Source: Parasalinivibrio latis | Lineage (GTDB): Bacteria; Pseudomonadota; Gammaproteobacteria; Enterobacterales; Vibrionaceae | Assembly (NCBI RefSeq): GCF_036825535.1 | Contig: NZ_CP098813.1 | Span: forward strand, 744,001-808,000 | Length of the DNA: 64,000 bases | Direction of reading: 5' to 3' | In this document: positions 1 to 8,783 of the stretch, piece by piece | Layout: each line of letters opens with the position of its first letter | Position numbering within the stretch: the first letter of the stretch is position 1 | The notes under the pieces: model-generated | Seen by the model: only the letters and a program-made list of their open reading frames with translations | The model's database searches: none | Told to the model about the DNA's origin: nothing | Translations under genes and position numbers: made by a program

Positions 1-1629
1 ACTGAAGCCAGGTCAGGAATTGACGAGTATAAAGCAGCTTTTGAAAACGTAATTCAAGATTTTGCTAAACGGAATGAGGTTGTCAAAGGGCAGTTGGATC
101 CGAATGGACTTGCGATGCGTCGACTGATGACAGAAATTATTGAGAGCGCCTATAGCAGGGGCGATCAGTCTACAGTGTTTTATGCATCGCGGGTTCAGGA
201 AAAGCTGTTGCTTGGCAGACTGTTTGCAGCCAAGTATTTGATAAGTAATTCTGAGTCCGATTTCGACAGGTCGATGTTGGAGCTAAATGCCGTTAATGAA
301 CCGCTGGAAAATCTGTTGTCATCAATGTCCACTGCAGACAGGAATGATAAAGGGTCGAAATTTGAGAAAGCCCATGATTCATATATCGATGCTCTTGGTA
401 AAGTGGCAAGCATCATCCGTGAACGAAACGAACGTATTAGCGGTACCCTTGATGTTATCGGTCCTAAGATAACCAAGATTCTTACAGACTTCAGTCTGTC
501 GATTAAAGCCGCCCAGGATACTCTTGGCCCAAGGGCACAGTCAGAGAGTGAATCAGCTGTTGATTTCGTTATCCTAATCAGTGGATTTGCTGTACTGGCA
601 GGCGTGGTGCTCAGCTATATGGTGACAAAAGCTATCCGCAAACCTATCGGTGGCGAACCTCGCGATATTGAAGCCATGGCTCGCAAGATTGCGAACGGTG
701 ATTTGACGATGGACTTTGGTGATACCTCCAAGGCAACCGGGATTTATGCCGCCATGGCGGAAATGGCAAACAGCCTCCGACAAATCATCGGGCAGTTGTC
801 AGGTTCTGCGGATAGCCTCAATGGCGCCTCGAACACTCTCGTATCGGTTACCAATGATACCGTGCAGAACTCGGAGTCTCAGGCAGACCAGCTTGCTCAG
901 ACTGCGTCAGCCATGCATCAAATGACAATTACCGTTGATGATATTGCGAAAAACTCCCAGCAGGCTTCCGATATTGCGAACGTGGCGGATGGCCATGTCC
1001 GTGAGGGGCAGGCTGTGCTTGAAGATACCCGCTTGAGCATAGATAAATTGGTGACCAATATCGGTGATGTCAGCAATATCATCGAAAACCTCGAACGCGA
1101 AACGGAGAATGTGGGGAGCATACTGGATGTTATTCGGGGTATTGCGGAGCAAACCAATTTGCTGGCGCTTAACGCAGCGATTGAGGCAGCACGAGCCGGT
1201 GAACAGGGACGTGGCTTTGCAGTGGTAGCCGATGAGGTGAGAAGCCTGGCCAGCCGCACCCAGCAAAGTACGGAAGAGATTCAGGAGCTTATTGTCCGTT
1301 TGCAAAAAGAGTCAAAACGTTCTGTTGACTCCATGCGTTTGAATGTCCAGGAAGCCACAGATACATCCCAGAAGGCGCACAAGACCAGTGAAGCCCTTCA
1401 GGCAATTACGGAGTCTGTTGCCAGTATCCGGGATATGAGTCACCAGATTGCCGTCGCTGCAGAAGAGCAGAATACGGTGGTCACCAACATCAACAACAAT
1501 GTCGAAGAGATCAACCATCTGGCGCGCAGTACAGCAACCGGGGCGGAGTCGGTAAGTGCTGAGGCAAATGGCCTGAGCAAAATCACTTCCGGTCTGAACC
1601 AGATAGTGGGTAAGTTCTCGATTTCATGA
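1..1629 (+). CDS. Methyl-accepting chemotaxis protein, 5' end cut by window
   Basis: Inner-membrane chemoreceptor that would signal through CheW/CheA. The frame is open from base 1, so the gene starts left of the window; the first in-window start codon (TTG at 94) is internal. 542 residues are visible. The N-terminal ~185 residues are a helical periplasmic sensor, perhaps HBM-like. A transmembrane helix follows (FVILISGFAVLAGVVLSYMV), then a HAMP segment (KPIGGEP...IANGDLT) and a long coiled-coil signalling domain whose hairpin tip holds EQTNLLALNAAIEAARAGE and GRGFAVVADEVR. No C-terminal CheR-docking pentapeptide is seen (it ends VGKFSIS). A strong terminator follows. The family is certain; the ligand is unknown. 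Confidence 0.93.
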   Translation, partial: TEARSGIDEYKAAFENVIQDFAKRNEVVKGQLDPNGLAMRRLMTEIIESAYSRGDQSTVFYASRVQEKLLLGRLFAAKYLISNSESDFDRSMLELNAVNEPLENLLSSMSTADRNDKGSKFEKAHDSYIDALGKVASIIRERNERISGTLDVIGPKITKILTDFSLSIKAAQDTLGPRAQSESESAVDFVILISGFAVLAGVVLSYMVTKAIRKPIGGEPRDIEAMARKIANGDLTMDFGDTSKATGIYAAMAEMANSLRQIIGQLSGSADSLNGASNTLVSVTNDTVQNSESQADQLAQTASAMHQMTITVDDIAKNSQQASDIANVADGHVREGQAVLEDTRLSIDKLVTNIGDVSNIIENLERETENVGSILDVIRGIAEQTNLLALNAAIEAARAGEQGRGFAVVADEVRSLASRTQQSTEEIQELIVRLQKESKRSVDSMRLNVQEATDTSQKAHKTSEALQAITESVASIRDMSHQIAVAAEEQNTVVTNINNNVEEINHLARSTATGAESVSAEANGLSKITSGLNQIVGKFSIS

Positions 1630-1663
1630 TTGAGATATAAAATCTATCCGCTTTATCTCTATC

Positions 1664-1694
1664 AAAGCCGTACAGCATTTGTACGGCTTTTTTT
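1664..1694 (+). terminator. Rho-independent terminator of the chemoreceptor gene
   Basis: Perfect 10-bp stem AAAGCCGTAC (1664-1673) / GTACGGCTTT (1681-1690) with a 7-nt loop and a T-run to 1694. It lies between the convergent MCP and galR-like genes. Confidence 0.88.
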
Positions 1695-1697
1695 CAT

Positions 1698-2696
1698 TCA
1701 ATTTAGGGAGCGGACGGAGTACCTTCGAACCAGTGTCGGTATAAACTGCAGCGTACCGGTTGGTGTTTCGCCTTTCGCTAATGAAAGGGAGAGGTGGAGA
1801 GCCTGTTCTGCCATCTGCTGGATGGGGTAGCGGATGGTCGTCAGTCTCGGTCGAATATAGCGTGCGATCAAGCCGTCATCAAAACCGATAACCGAGACAT
1901 CACTGGGAACATGAATCCCATTGTCATCAAGGGCCGCGATCACCCCGGCAGCCATGGAATCACTGTAACATGCTACTGCTGTGAGACTATGGCCTCGTCC
2001 AAGAAGGTGAATCATTGCATGCTCACCGCCTTCCTCGTCTGGCTTCCCGTATGCGATAAAGTTATCCGTCACTTCAAGATTATTGGCTTTCATTGCATCC
2101 CGGTAACCCTGACACCGCGAACGGGAGTCCTCAATGTCATGGTCAGAGCAGATATAGCCAATTTTTGTGTGGCCGTTTTTGATCAGGTGTTCGGTCGCAA
2201 GGTAGGCGCCGCGGTAGTTATCCAGGCTGACACAACGGCTGCTGATAGCGTCTATACGGCGGTTAATCAGCACCATTGCCGGTTGTTCTTTGGCAAATGC
2301 GATGAGCTGTTCATCACTTAAACCTTTAGCGTGCACAACCAGCCCGTCAACGCGGTTGTTTATCAGCAGCTCAATCGCTTCTTTTTCATTTTTTGCATCA
2401 TGGTAACCGTTGCCAATAAGCAGGTGCTTGCCCATGGGGCGCACGCAGTCATCAATCGATTTGACCATTTGGCCGAAAAAGGGGTCAGAAACATCGGCGA
2501 CGGTGACACCGATGATATTTGAACTCTGGCTTACCAAGGCTCGTGCGGCTGCATTGGGACGGTATCCCACCTCTGCCATTGCTGCTTCAACAGAAGCGAT
2601 AGAGGCTCTGCTGGCTTTGGGGGATTTATTGATTACCCGTGAAACCGTTGCCACTGAAACACCGGCAATGCGTGCAACGTCTTTGATTGTAGCCAT
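1698..2696 (-). CDS. galR: LacI-family repressor, GalR/GalS type
   Basis: Sugar-responsive transcriptional repressor of 332 residues, the usual GalR length. The N-terminus MATIKDVARIAGVSVATVSR is the LacI helix-turn-helix and almost matches E. coli GalR. The hinge (YRPNAAARALVSQ) and a periplasmic-binding-protein-like effector domain follow, with GalR hallmarks DVSDPFFGQMVK, LLIGNGYH, TAVACYSDSMAAG, VIGFDDGLIARYIRPRLTT and FIPTLVRRYSV. It sits next to a sugar ABC transporter and an aldose 1-epimerase. GalR-consensus operators occur upstream of it (2804-2819) and in the divergent ABC promoter (4055-4070), suggesting autoregulation and control of uptake. D-galactose as inducer is inferred from the family. 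Confidence 0.87.
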   Translation of the reverse strand: MATIKDVARIAGVSVATVSRVINKSPKASRASIASVEAAMAEVGYRPNAAARALVSQSSNIIGVTVADVSDPFFGQMVKSIDDCVRPMGKHLLIGNGYHDAKNEKEAIELLINNRVDGLVVHAKGLSDEQLIAFAKEQPAMVLINRRIDAISSRCVSLDNYRGAYLATEHLIKNGHTKIGYICSDHDIEDSRSRCQGYRDAMKANNLEVTDNFIAYGKPDEEGGEHAMIHLLGRGHSLTAVACYSDSMAAGVIAALDDNGIHVPSDVSVIGFDDGLIARYIRPRLTTIRYPIQQMAEQALHLSLSLAKGETPTGTLQFIPTLVRRYSVRSLN

Positions 2697-2803
2697 GAAG
2701 TTATCCCTGAGTATATCAGCAGGATATTAAAGCTTATTTCACCCGATGCAGCAAACCTCCTAAAGGCCATCCCCCTGTTTTTGTACCTGAAATGTGCGCT
2801 TGA

Positions 2804-2819
2804 GGGAAAACGATTACAC
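2804..2819. promoter_or_regulatory. Candidate GalR operator upstream of galR
   Basis: GGGAAAACGATTACAC matches 14 of 16 positions of the GalR/GalS consensus GTGKAANCGNTTNCAC. It lies 108 bp upstream of the galR start and overlaps the stop codon of the neighbouring ATPase gene. The match is seen; autoregulation is inferred. Confidence 0.55.
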
Positions 2820-3905
2820 TTTTGAGGTCAAACTCATCCCTTCCCCGTTAAACAAATGGCATTTTTTCGGACTGAACTGAACCTCGATGCTTTGGTAGGC
2901 AGCCAGTGACGTGTCCCCCGGAATGTGAACCTTAAATCCATCATGTCCTGCAAACTGGCCGAACAAGTACGTACTGTTGCCCAGACGTTCAACCACTTCA
3001 CTTTGTACAGTAATTGTTATGCCACCTTCTGACTCCTGGGTGATATGTTCCGGACGGATCCCTAGGGTTATGCGATCTCCCTCTGTTACAGGCAACCCGT
3101 TGGTATCAATAGTTACCGTCTGTCCATCCGGCATTTGAACTGTTGTGGTGGCACCAGATACAGCCTGCACTTCGACGGGGATAAAATTCATTTTCGGCGA
3201 GCCAATAAATCCTGCTACAAACTCATTGGCGGGGGAATGGTAAAGGTCAATGGGAGAGCCGACCTGCTCGATACGCCCATCACGTAACACGACAATTTTA
3301 TCGGCCAATGTCATGGCCTCGACTTGGTCATGTGTTACATAAATCATTGTATTTTTTAGTTCCTGGTGAAGTTTTGCGATTTGGAGACGCATTTCCACCC
3401 GGAGCTCGGCATCCAGATTGGAGAGCGGTTCATCAAATAAAAACACTTTGGGGTCACGGACAATAGCCCGGCCAATAGCCACCCTTTGCCGTTGGCCTCC
3501 GGACAAGGCTTTGGGTTTCCTGCCGAGGTATTGTTCCAATTGGAGTGTTTTTGCCGCTGCGTTTACACGCCGGCTGATCTCTTCCCTGTCCACTCCATTC
3601 ATTTTGAGCCCGAAGCCCATATTTTCTGCCACGGTCATATGGGGGTAGAGAGCATAAGATTGGAACACCATTGCAACGCCGCGCTCGGCGGGTTCTACGT
3701 CATTGACTACTTGCCCGTCAATTTCTATCACGCCGTCAGTTATTTCTTCGAGACCTGCAACCAGCCTGAGCAATGTTGATTTTCCGCAACCCGATGGACC
3801 AACAAACACCACGAATTCACCTTCATCGATGTCCAGGTTGATACCATGAATGGTCTGAATTTCTCCAAACCTTTTGATTATATTGGAAAGTTTTATATTG
3901 GCCAT
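2814..3905 (-). CDS. Sugar ABC transporter ATPase, MalK/UgpC/MsmX type (copy 1)
   Basis: Cytoplasmic ATPase energising a carbohydrate importer, 363 residues. The chosen start (MANIKLSN) has AGGGAT 8 nt upstream and aligns with the paralogue at 7337-8431; a further 24 upstream codons are open but unlike the family. Walker A GPSGCGKST, Q-loop VFQSYALYPHMT, signature LSGGQRQR, Walker B VFLFDEPLSNLD and the H-loop (THDQVEAM) are intact. The C-terminal OB-fold regulatory region has GIRPEHI. It is divergent from the permease operon, across a GalR-type operator. It is one of two closely similar ATPases flanking a single permease and binding-protein set. Confidence 0.93.
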   Translation of the reverse strand: MANIKLSNIIKRFGEIQTIHGINLDIDEGEFVVFVGPSGCGKSTLLRLVAGLEEITDGVIEIDGQVVNDVEPAERGVAMVFQSYALYPHMTVAENMGFGLKMNGVDREEISRRVNAAAKTLQLEQYLGRKPKALSGGQRQRVAIGRAIVRDPKVFLFDEPLSNLDAELRVEMRLQIAKLHQELKNTMIYVTHDQVEAMTLADKIVVLRDGRIEQVGSPIDLYHSPANEFVAGFIGSPKMNFIPVEVQAVSGATTTVQMPDGQTVTIDTNGLPVTEGDRITLGIRPEHITQESEGGITITVQSEVVERLGNSTYLFGQFAGHDGFKVHIPGDTSLAAYQSIEVQFSPKKCHLFNGEGMSLTSKV

Positions 3906-4054
3906 TAGTGCATCCCTGTCATGTTTAGGTGCTGATGAACGTACTGCAGAGCCCTTCTCAATCAGGACCTTTCTCATAAATTAGCTCACTGAATGAAATT
4001 ACGTATCCGGTGAGATATTCGTCATATTTTGTAACATATCATTAAATTCTATTG

Positions 4055-4070
4055 GTGGAAACGTTTACAT
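4055..4070. promoter_or_regulatory. GalR operator in divergent ABC promoter
   Basis: GTGGAAACGTTTACAT matches 15 of 16 positions of the GalR consensus GTGKAANCGNTTNCAC. It is nearly palindromic about the central CG and lies between the divergent ATPase gene (start 3905) and permease gene (start 4184), so it could control both transcripts. The adjacent galR-like gene supports the assignment. Confidence 0.8.
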
Positions 4071-4183
4071 TGGTGGTTTTTTAAACTAGCTTACAAATTA
4101 GTGACCAGTTACACATTGTTAACATTTGGTCGAATGATATGAGTCTGGGTGACTCAGGGTTTGAGTAAAGCGGAGCAAAAAGT

Positions 4184-5104
4184 ATGCAAAAGGCAGAAAC
4201 ATCGCCTTTGGGGGAATCGGGGATCAGCCGGCGCTCAGGACGGAAACGGATTGGGATGCAGTATACCCCGTGGATTTTTCTGGCACCGGCATTGATCCTG
4301 TTCACGACTTATGTGATTTACCCCATTTTTGACAGTATCTGGTTGAGCTTTTTTGAGTGGGACGGATTAGGGGAAAAGACCTGGGTGGGGTTGGATAATT
4401 ACCGGGAGTTGTTTGACTCCGAAACCTTCCTTATCTCGCTTAAAAACAACTTTCTGTGGCTGCTGCTCTTTATGCTGGCTCCACCAGCGGGTTTGGCTGT
4501 GGCGTTGTTCCTTAACCAGCAGGTAAGGGGGATCCGGGCAGTTAAAGCACTGTTTTTCTTCCCGTTTGTTATTTCACAAGTTGTTGTTGGCCTGGTGTTT
4601 TCCTGGTTCTATGACCCATCGTCCGGCATTTTAAATCTGGTGCTTGGCTGGATGGGAATGGAGCCCGTTGCCATCCTGTCCAGTGAAGAGTATGTCACCT
4701 ACGGAATTATTGCTGCCGGTCTTTGGCCTCAGATAGCCTACTGCATGATTCTTTACCTCACCGGCTTGAACAACCTCGACCCTGAGCAACTGGAAGCCGC
4801 CCGGTTGGATGGTGCAAAAGGGTTGAAGATGCTTTGGCATGTCGTCCTCCCCCAACTCAAACCGGCAACCTTTATTGCCATTGTCGTGACTGTGATTGGG
4901 GCCCTTCGCTCATTTGACCTCGTTGCAACCATGACTGCCGGTGGCCCATGGAGCAGTTCTACCGTGCTCGCCTACATGATGTATGAAGAGTCTATTTTCA
5001 ACTACCGGATGGGTTATGGCGCGGCTGTTGCCGTGATGCTTTTCCTGATTATGGATATCTATATCGCTTACTTCCTATGGCGGATGATAAGGAGTGAGAA
5101 ATAA
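4184..5104 (+). CDS. Sugar ABC transporter permease 1 (MalF/UgpA type)
   Basis: Inner-membrane subunit of a CUT1-type carbohydrate importer, 306 residues. A basic cytoplasmic N-terminus (RRSGRKRIG) precedes six predicted helices, starting PWIFLAPALILFTTYVIYPI. The ATPase-coupling EAA loop is EAARLDGAKGLKMLWHVVLPQLKP (roughly 205-230). First gene of the permease1-permease2-binding protein operon; its stop overlaps the next start by one base (TAATG), so translation is coupled. The candidate GalR operator lies about 115 bp upstream. Confidence 0.93.
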   Translation: MQKAETSPLGESGISRRSGRKRIGMQYTPWIFLAPALILFTTYVIYPIFDSIWLSFFEWDGLGEKTWVGLDNYRELFDSETFLISLKNNFLWLLLFMLAPPAGLAVALFLNQQVRGIRAVKALFFFPFVISQVVVGLVFSWFYDPSSGILNLVLGWMGMEPVAILSSEEYVTYGIIAAGLWPQIAYCMILYLTGLNNLDPEQLEAARLDGAKGLKMLWHVVLPQLKPATFIAIVVTVIGALRSFDLVATMTAGGPWSSSTVLAYMMYEESIFNYRMGYGAAVAVMLFLIMDIYIAYFLWRMIRSEK

Positions 5105-5955
5105 TGTTCCCTCAACCCATACAAAAAGCCGGACGGTTTACCCAGCTTTCTTATCGCACGGCGTTGCCGGTTTCTATCATCCTCTGGCTGCTGCCACTGA
5201 TCGCTGTAATGCTCACGTCTATTCGCTCAATAGAGGACATTAATGCCGGTAACTACTGGGGCATACCGTCAGAGCTGATGATTATTGAAAACTATACCCA
5301 GGTATTTACATCCACCCCGATGGGGCAATACCTGCTTAACAGCATACTGATTACCCTTCCTGCGGTCTTCGGTGCCGTCGCGCTGTCCACTCTGGCAGGG
5401 TATGCCCTGGCAAAATACAAATTCAGGGCCAATATCTGGCTGTTCGCATCGTTTATCGCAGGTAACTTTGTTCCCTTCCAAATACTGATGATCCCGGTAC
5501 GGGATCTCACCATTACCTTTGGCATCTACGATACCTACTGGGCACTAATCGTCTTCCACGTCGCTTTTCAAGCCGGATTTTGCACGCTGTTTATGCGCAA
5601 CTTTATTGTTGGCATCCCCGACGCCCTTATTGAAGCAGCAAGGGTGGAAGGGGTCAGTGAATTCAAAATTTTCTGGTATGTGGTGCTTCCACTTGTACGC
5701 CCGGCATTAGCTGCACTTTCGGTACTGGTTTTTACCTTTATCTGGAACGACTTTTTCTGGGCGCTGGTGCTGGTCCAGAGTGATGAGGTGAGACCGGTGA
5801 CGGCAGGTCTCAGCGCCTTGAAAGGGCAGTGGCTGGCATCCTGGCAGTACATTTCTGCTGGAGCCATTGTGGCGGCACTCCCACCGGTTGCTCTGTTCTT
5901 CACCATGCAGCGCCACTTTATTGCTGGCCTGACTCTGGGGGCGACCAAGGGGTAA
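5104..5955 (+). CDS. Sugar ABC transporter permease 2 (MalG/UgpE type)
   Basis: Second membrane subunit of the CUT1 importer, 283 residues with six predicted helices. The EAA loop is seen as EAARVEGVSEFKIFWYVVLPLVRP (about 178-201). The start ATG overlaps the stop of permease 1. It ends in GLTLGATKG, a common MalG-family C-terminus. It should form a heterodimer with permease 1 and be energised by one or both flanking ATPases. Confidence 0.93.
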   Translation: MFPQPIQKAGRFTQLSYRTALPVSIILWLLPLIAVMLTSIRSIEDINAGNYWGIPSELMIIENYTQVFTSTPMGQYLLNSILITLPAVFGAVALSTLAGYALAKYKFRANIWLFASFIAGNFVPFQILMIPVRDLTITFGIYDTYWALIVFHVAFQAGFCTLFMRNFIVGIPDALIEAARVEGVSEFKIFWYVVLPLVRPALAALSVLVFTFIWNDFFWALVLVQSDEVRPVTAGLSALKGQWLASWQYISAGAIVAALPPVALFFTMQRHFIAGLTLGATKG

Positions 5956-6050
5956 CAGTTTGTGACACCGGCGTGCTGAGGCGCGCCGTAAAGAGAAAAC
6001 CAATACGACGTGAAATTTAACTAAAAAACGAAAACTGAAAGGGACCTGAA

Positions 6051-7274
6051 ATGAAACTGAGAAATAAACTGGCTGCGGCATTGGCAGCAACATTAATAAG
6101 CGGAGCCTCATTTGCGGGCACGCTGGTGATTAACTCCAGCCAGTCAGATCCGGCACCAAAGGCAGCCTGGGCTGAAATAGTCGATAAGTTCTCCAAGGCA
6201 AACCCGGACATAGATGTGAAATATAACCTCTATGACCACGAAGCATACAAAACCACCATCCGGAACTGGCTGGTGACGTCACCACCGGATGTGGTGTTCT
6301 GGTTTGCGGGTAACCGAATGAAAACCTTTGTAGACCGCAACCTGTTTGAAGATGTGAGCGGCCTTTGGAAAGACAATGGTATGTACGACGATTTTGCCAG
6401 TGCAATTCCAGCCATGTCCGTAAACGGTAAACAGTATGGTGTCCCTTATTCCTATTACCAATGGGGTATCTACTACCGTAAAGATCTGTTCGACAAATTT
6501 GGCATCGGTGTACCGAAGAGCTGGGATGATCTTGTTGCAGCCTCAAAAACCCTCAAAGAAAATGGCGTCGCGCCGTTTACCATCGGTACCAAGTACCTGT
6601 GGACTGCTGCTGGCTGGTTTGACTACCTCAACATGCGAATCAACGGCCTGGATTTCCACATCGAACTGATGGACGGAAAAGTGCCATATACCGACCCCCG
6701 CGTTAAGGCCGTTTTCACCAAGTGGGATGAACTGGTTAAGCCCGGCTACTACATTGACAACCATACATCCTACAGTTGGCAAGAAGCCCAGTCGTTCCTT
6801 TACAAGGGCGAAGCAGCAATGTACCTGATGGGTAACTTCCTTGCGGCTAATTTCACTGATGAGATGAAAGAGAAAATGGGCTTCTTCCAATTCCCGGTTA
6901 TCAACCCGGAGGTTGGCATGGCGGAAGATGCGCCAATGGATACCATCCATATTCCGACCAAAGCGAAAAACAAAGAAGATGCACGCCGTTTCCTGGAATT
7001 TGTCGCCAAGGCTGAAAACCAGCAACTTATCAATGAAGCTATGCTGCAAATCCCGACCAACAGCAAGGCGAAAGTGAAAGATGATCCTTTCCTTAATGCA
7101 GGTGTGAAGATGCTCGCCGAGGCGTCCGGTACCGCGCAGTTCTACGACCGTGACACGGATCCATCCATGGCAAAAGAAGGCATGAAAGGTTTTCAGGAGT
7201 ACATGGTCTACCCGGATCGAATCGACAAAATCCTCAAGCGCGTAGACAAGGTACGCCAGCGTACTTTTAAGTAA
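6051..7274 (+). CDS. Sugar ABC transporter periplasmic binding protein
   Basis: Periplasmic receptor of the adjacent importer, 407 residues, extracellular solute-binding protein family 1. A Sec signal peptide (MKLRNKLAAALAATLISGASFA) precedes GTLVINSSQSD. Family features include YNLYDHEAYKTTIRNWL, PPDVVFWFAGNRM, GKQYGVPYSYYQWGIYYRKD and an aromatic-rich ligand region (WTAAGWFDYLNMRI, YSWQEAQ). No lipobox, so it should be soluble. RBS AAAGGGACC lies just upstream. A strong terminator follows, so this is the last gene of the operon. The sugar is not readable from sequence; context suggests a galactose-containing or related sugar. Confidence 0.92.
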   Translation: MKLRNKLAAALAATLISGASFAGTLVINSSQSDPAPKAAWAEIVDKFSKANPDIDVKYNLYDHEAYKTTIRNWLVTSPPDVVFWFAGNRMKTFVDRNLFEDVSGLWKDNGMYDDFASAIPAMSVNGKQYGVPYSYYQWGIYYRKDLFDKFGIGVPKSWDDLVAASKTLKENGVAPFTIGTKYLWTAAGWFDYLNMRINGLDFHIELMDGKVPYTDPRVKAVFTKWDELVKPGYYIDNHTSYSWQEAQSFLYKGEAAMYLMGNFLAANFTDEMKEKMGFFQFPVINPEVGMAEDAPMDTIHIPTKAKNKEDARRFLEFVAKAENQQLINEAMLQIPTNSKAKVKDDPFLNAGVKMLAEASGTAQFYDRDTDPSMAKEGMKGFQEYMVYPDRIDKILKRVDKVRQRTFK

Positions 7275-7300
7275 AAACACCAGATAAGTAATACAACCAG

Positions 7301-7323
7301 GGCGGTGCAAGGCACCGCCTTTT
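7301..7323 (+). terminator. Terminator of the ABC permease/binding-protein operon
   Basis: Perfect 8-bp GC-rich stem GGCGGTGC (7301-7308) / GCACCGCC (7312-7319) with a 3-nt loop and TTTT. It separates the operon from the convergent second ATPase gene. Confidence 0.9.
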
Positions 7324-7336
7324 ACCTATCAGTTGT

Positions 7337-8431
7337 TTAAGGGGTAGGGGAGGTAAGGCTGATGCCATCCTGATCAAAAAGATGGCAACGTGAAACCGGG
7401 AAGTTTACCAGCAGTGATTCATTGCACATAACCTTGGAATCGCCGGGGAGTTGTACCCTGAACCCGGATTGGCCGGCATATTCCCCAAACAGATAGGTGC
7501 TGTTTCCCAATCGTTCAACAACATCACTTTTAAGGCGCAGGGTGATCTCGGTGTCGTCCCCAATTTCAATGTGCTCCGGCCTAATTCCCAAGTTTAGGCT
7601 GTCACCCTGTGACACCCCTGTCTTAGCGGTTTTGAGCCAGATTTGTTGTGTATCTGGAAGGGAAACCTTCACCCGGTTTTCTTCAGTTTCTGAAACCTGT
7701 ACCGGGATAAAATTCATTTTGGGTGAACCAATAAAACCGGCAACAAATTCGTTGCGGGGCGAGTGGTAGAGCTCCATAGGTGTACCAACCTGTTCAACCT
7801 GCCCATTGCGAAGCACCACAATTTTATCTGCCAGAGTCATCGCTTCTACCTGGTCATGGGTCACATAGATCATGGTATTTTTCAGTTGCTGGTGGAGCTT
7901 GGCAATTTGCAGCCGCATTTCCACCCTCAGTTCAGCATCAAGGTTGGAAAGAGGTTCATCAAAAAGGAATACCTTGGGATCACGTACAATGGCCCGGCCA
8001 ATGGCGACACGCTGACGCTGTCCCCCGGAAAGGACCTTGGGCGTGCGGTCGAGCAGCGGTTCCAGTTGGAGCGTACGTGCAGCCGACAAGACAATTTGGT
8101 CTATTTTTTCTTTCGGGACCTTGCTCATTTTCAAGCCGAAGCCCATATTCTCCCTGACTGTCATATGCGGATACAGTGCGTATGACTGGAAGACCATGGC
8201 AATCCCCCTGGCTGAAGGTTCGATATCATTTACCACGTTTCCATCAATGGCGATTTCTCCGCTACTGATCTCCTCAAGTCCCGCAATCATCCGAAGCAGT
8301 GTTGATTTTCCGCACCCGGATGGGCCGACAAAAACCACGAACTCCCCTTCTTTAATATCCAAATCAATACCATGGATGGTCTGGGCATCGCCGTAACGTT
8401 TAATGACATTGGATAAAGTGATATCGGCCAT
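7337..8431 (-). CDS. Sugar ABC transporter ATPase, MalK/UgpC/MsmX type (copy 2)
   Basis: 364-residue carbohydrate-importer ATPase, clearly paralogous to the copy at 2814-3905: both carry KNTMIYVTHDQVEAMTLADK and GFIGSPKMNFIPV. Walker A GPSGCGKST, signature LSGGQRQR, Walker B FLFDEPLSNLD and the C-terminal GIRPEHIEIGDD region are intact. A Shine-Dalgarno CAGGGAAAG precedes the ATG. It is convergent with the binding-protein gene and divergent from galM. No extra permeases accompany it, so it may be a spare or separately regulated energiser for the same importer. Confidence 0.92.
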   Translation of the reverse strand: MADITLSNVIKRYGDAQTIHGIDLDIKEGEFVVFVGPSGCGKSTLLRMIAGLEEISSGEIAIDGNVVNDIEPSARGIAMVFQSYALYPHMTVRENMGFGLKMSKVPKEKIDQIVLSAARTLQLEPLLDRTPKVLSGGQRQRVAIGRAIVRDPKVFLFDEPLSNLDAELRVEMRLQIAKLHQQLKNTMIYVTHDQVEAMTLADKIVVLRNGQVEQVGTPMELYHSPRNEFVAGFIGSPKMNFIPVQVSETEENRVKVSLPDTQQIWLKTAKTGVSQGDSLNLGIRPEHIEIGDDTEITLRLKSDVVERLGNSTYLFGEYAGQSGFRVQLPGDSKVMCNESLLVNFPVSRCHLFDQDGISLTSPTP

Positions 8432-8783
8432 GAGTCTTTCCCTGAAAATTACTTTTCCCCGGCCGTATCACATACTGCCGAGCCGTTCCTTTTAAGGAGA
8501 CATTCCCCCGAATGCATAATCTGTGTCAATGAATTCAAGGCAAGACATGTGGACTTGATCATCCGGTGCATACAAAAACGACCACCCTTGATTTAAATGC
8601 TAGCCACTTAATTAGACCAATAGGTCTAATTATGGGTTAAGAAGATACGTTCTGTTAACTCACTGAATTGGATTAGCCTGCCTATCAAGTGATGTCATTT
8701 TGAGATCATGGTTCCTGAAATCACCGCTGCTGCTGATAGTCTCTCCTGTCATCTTTTTGCCCGTCCTTAAACAGGAGACAGCC
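8432..8783. other. Divergent promoter region between ATPase copy 2 and galM
   Basis: 352 bp without a convincing gene. It holds the perfect inverted repeat at 8609-8632. Reading frame upstream of galM is open from 8700 but starts with a non-ATG codon, has no Shine-Dalgarno and is unlike the family. Confidence 0.6.
8609..8632. promoter_or_regulatory. Perfect 10-bp inverted repeat, candidate operator
   Basis: TAATTAGACC (8609-8618), spacer AATA, GGTCTAATTA (8623-8632). It sits between the divergent ATPase copy 2 and galM genes. It does not resemble the GalR consensus, so a different regulator is implied. No T-run follows, which argues against a terminator. Confidence 0.55.

Noticed and set aside
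3906..3977. 24-codon extension of ATPase copy 1
   Set aside because: Absent in paralogue copy 2 and the Shine-Dalgarno fits ATG 3905.
8700..8783. 28-codon N-terminal extension of galM
   Set aside because: Starts without a Shine-Dalgarno, hydrophobic and unlike other GalM proteins; ATG 8784 has AGGAGAC.
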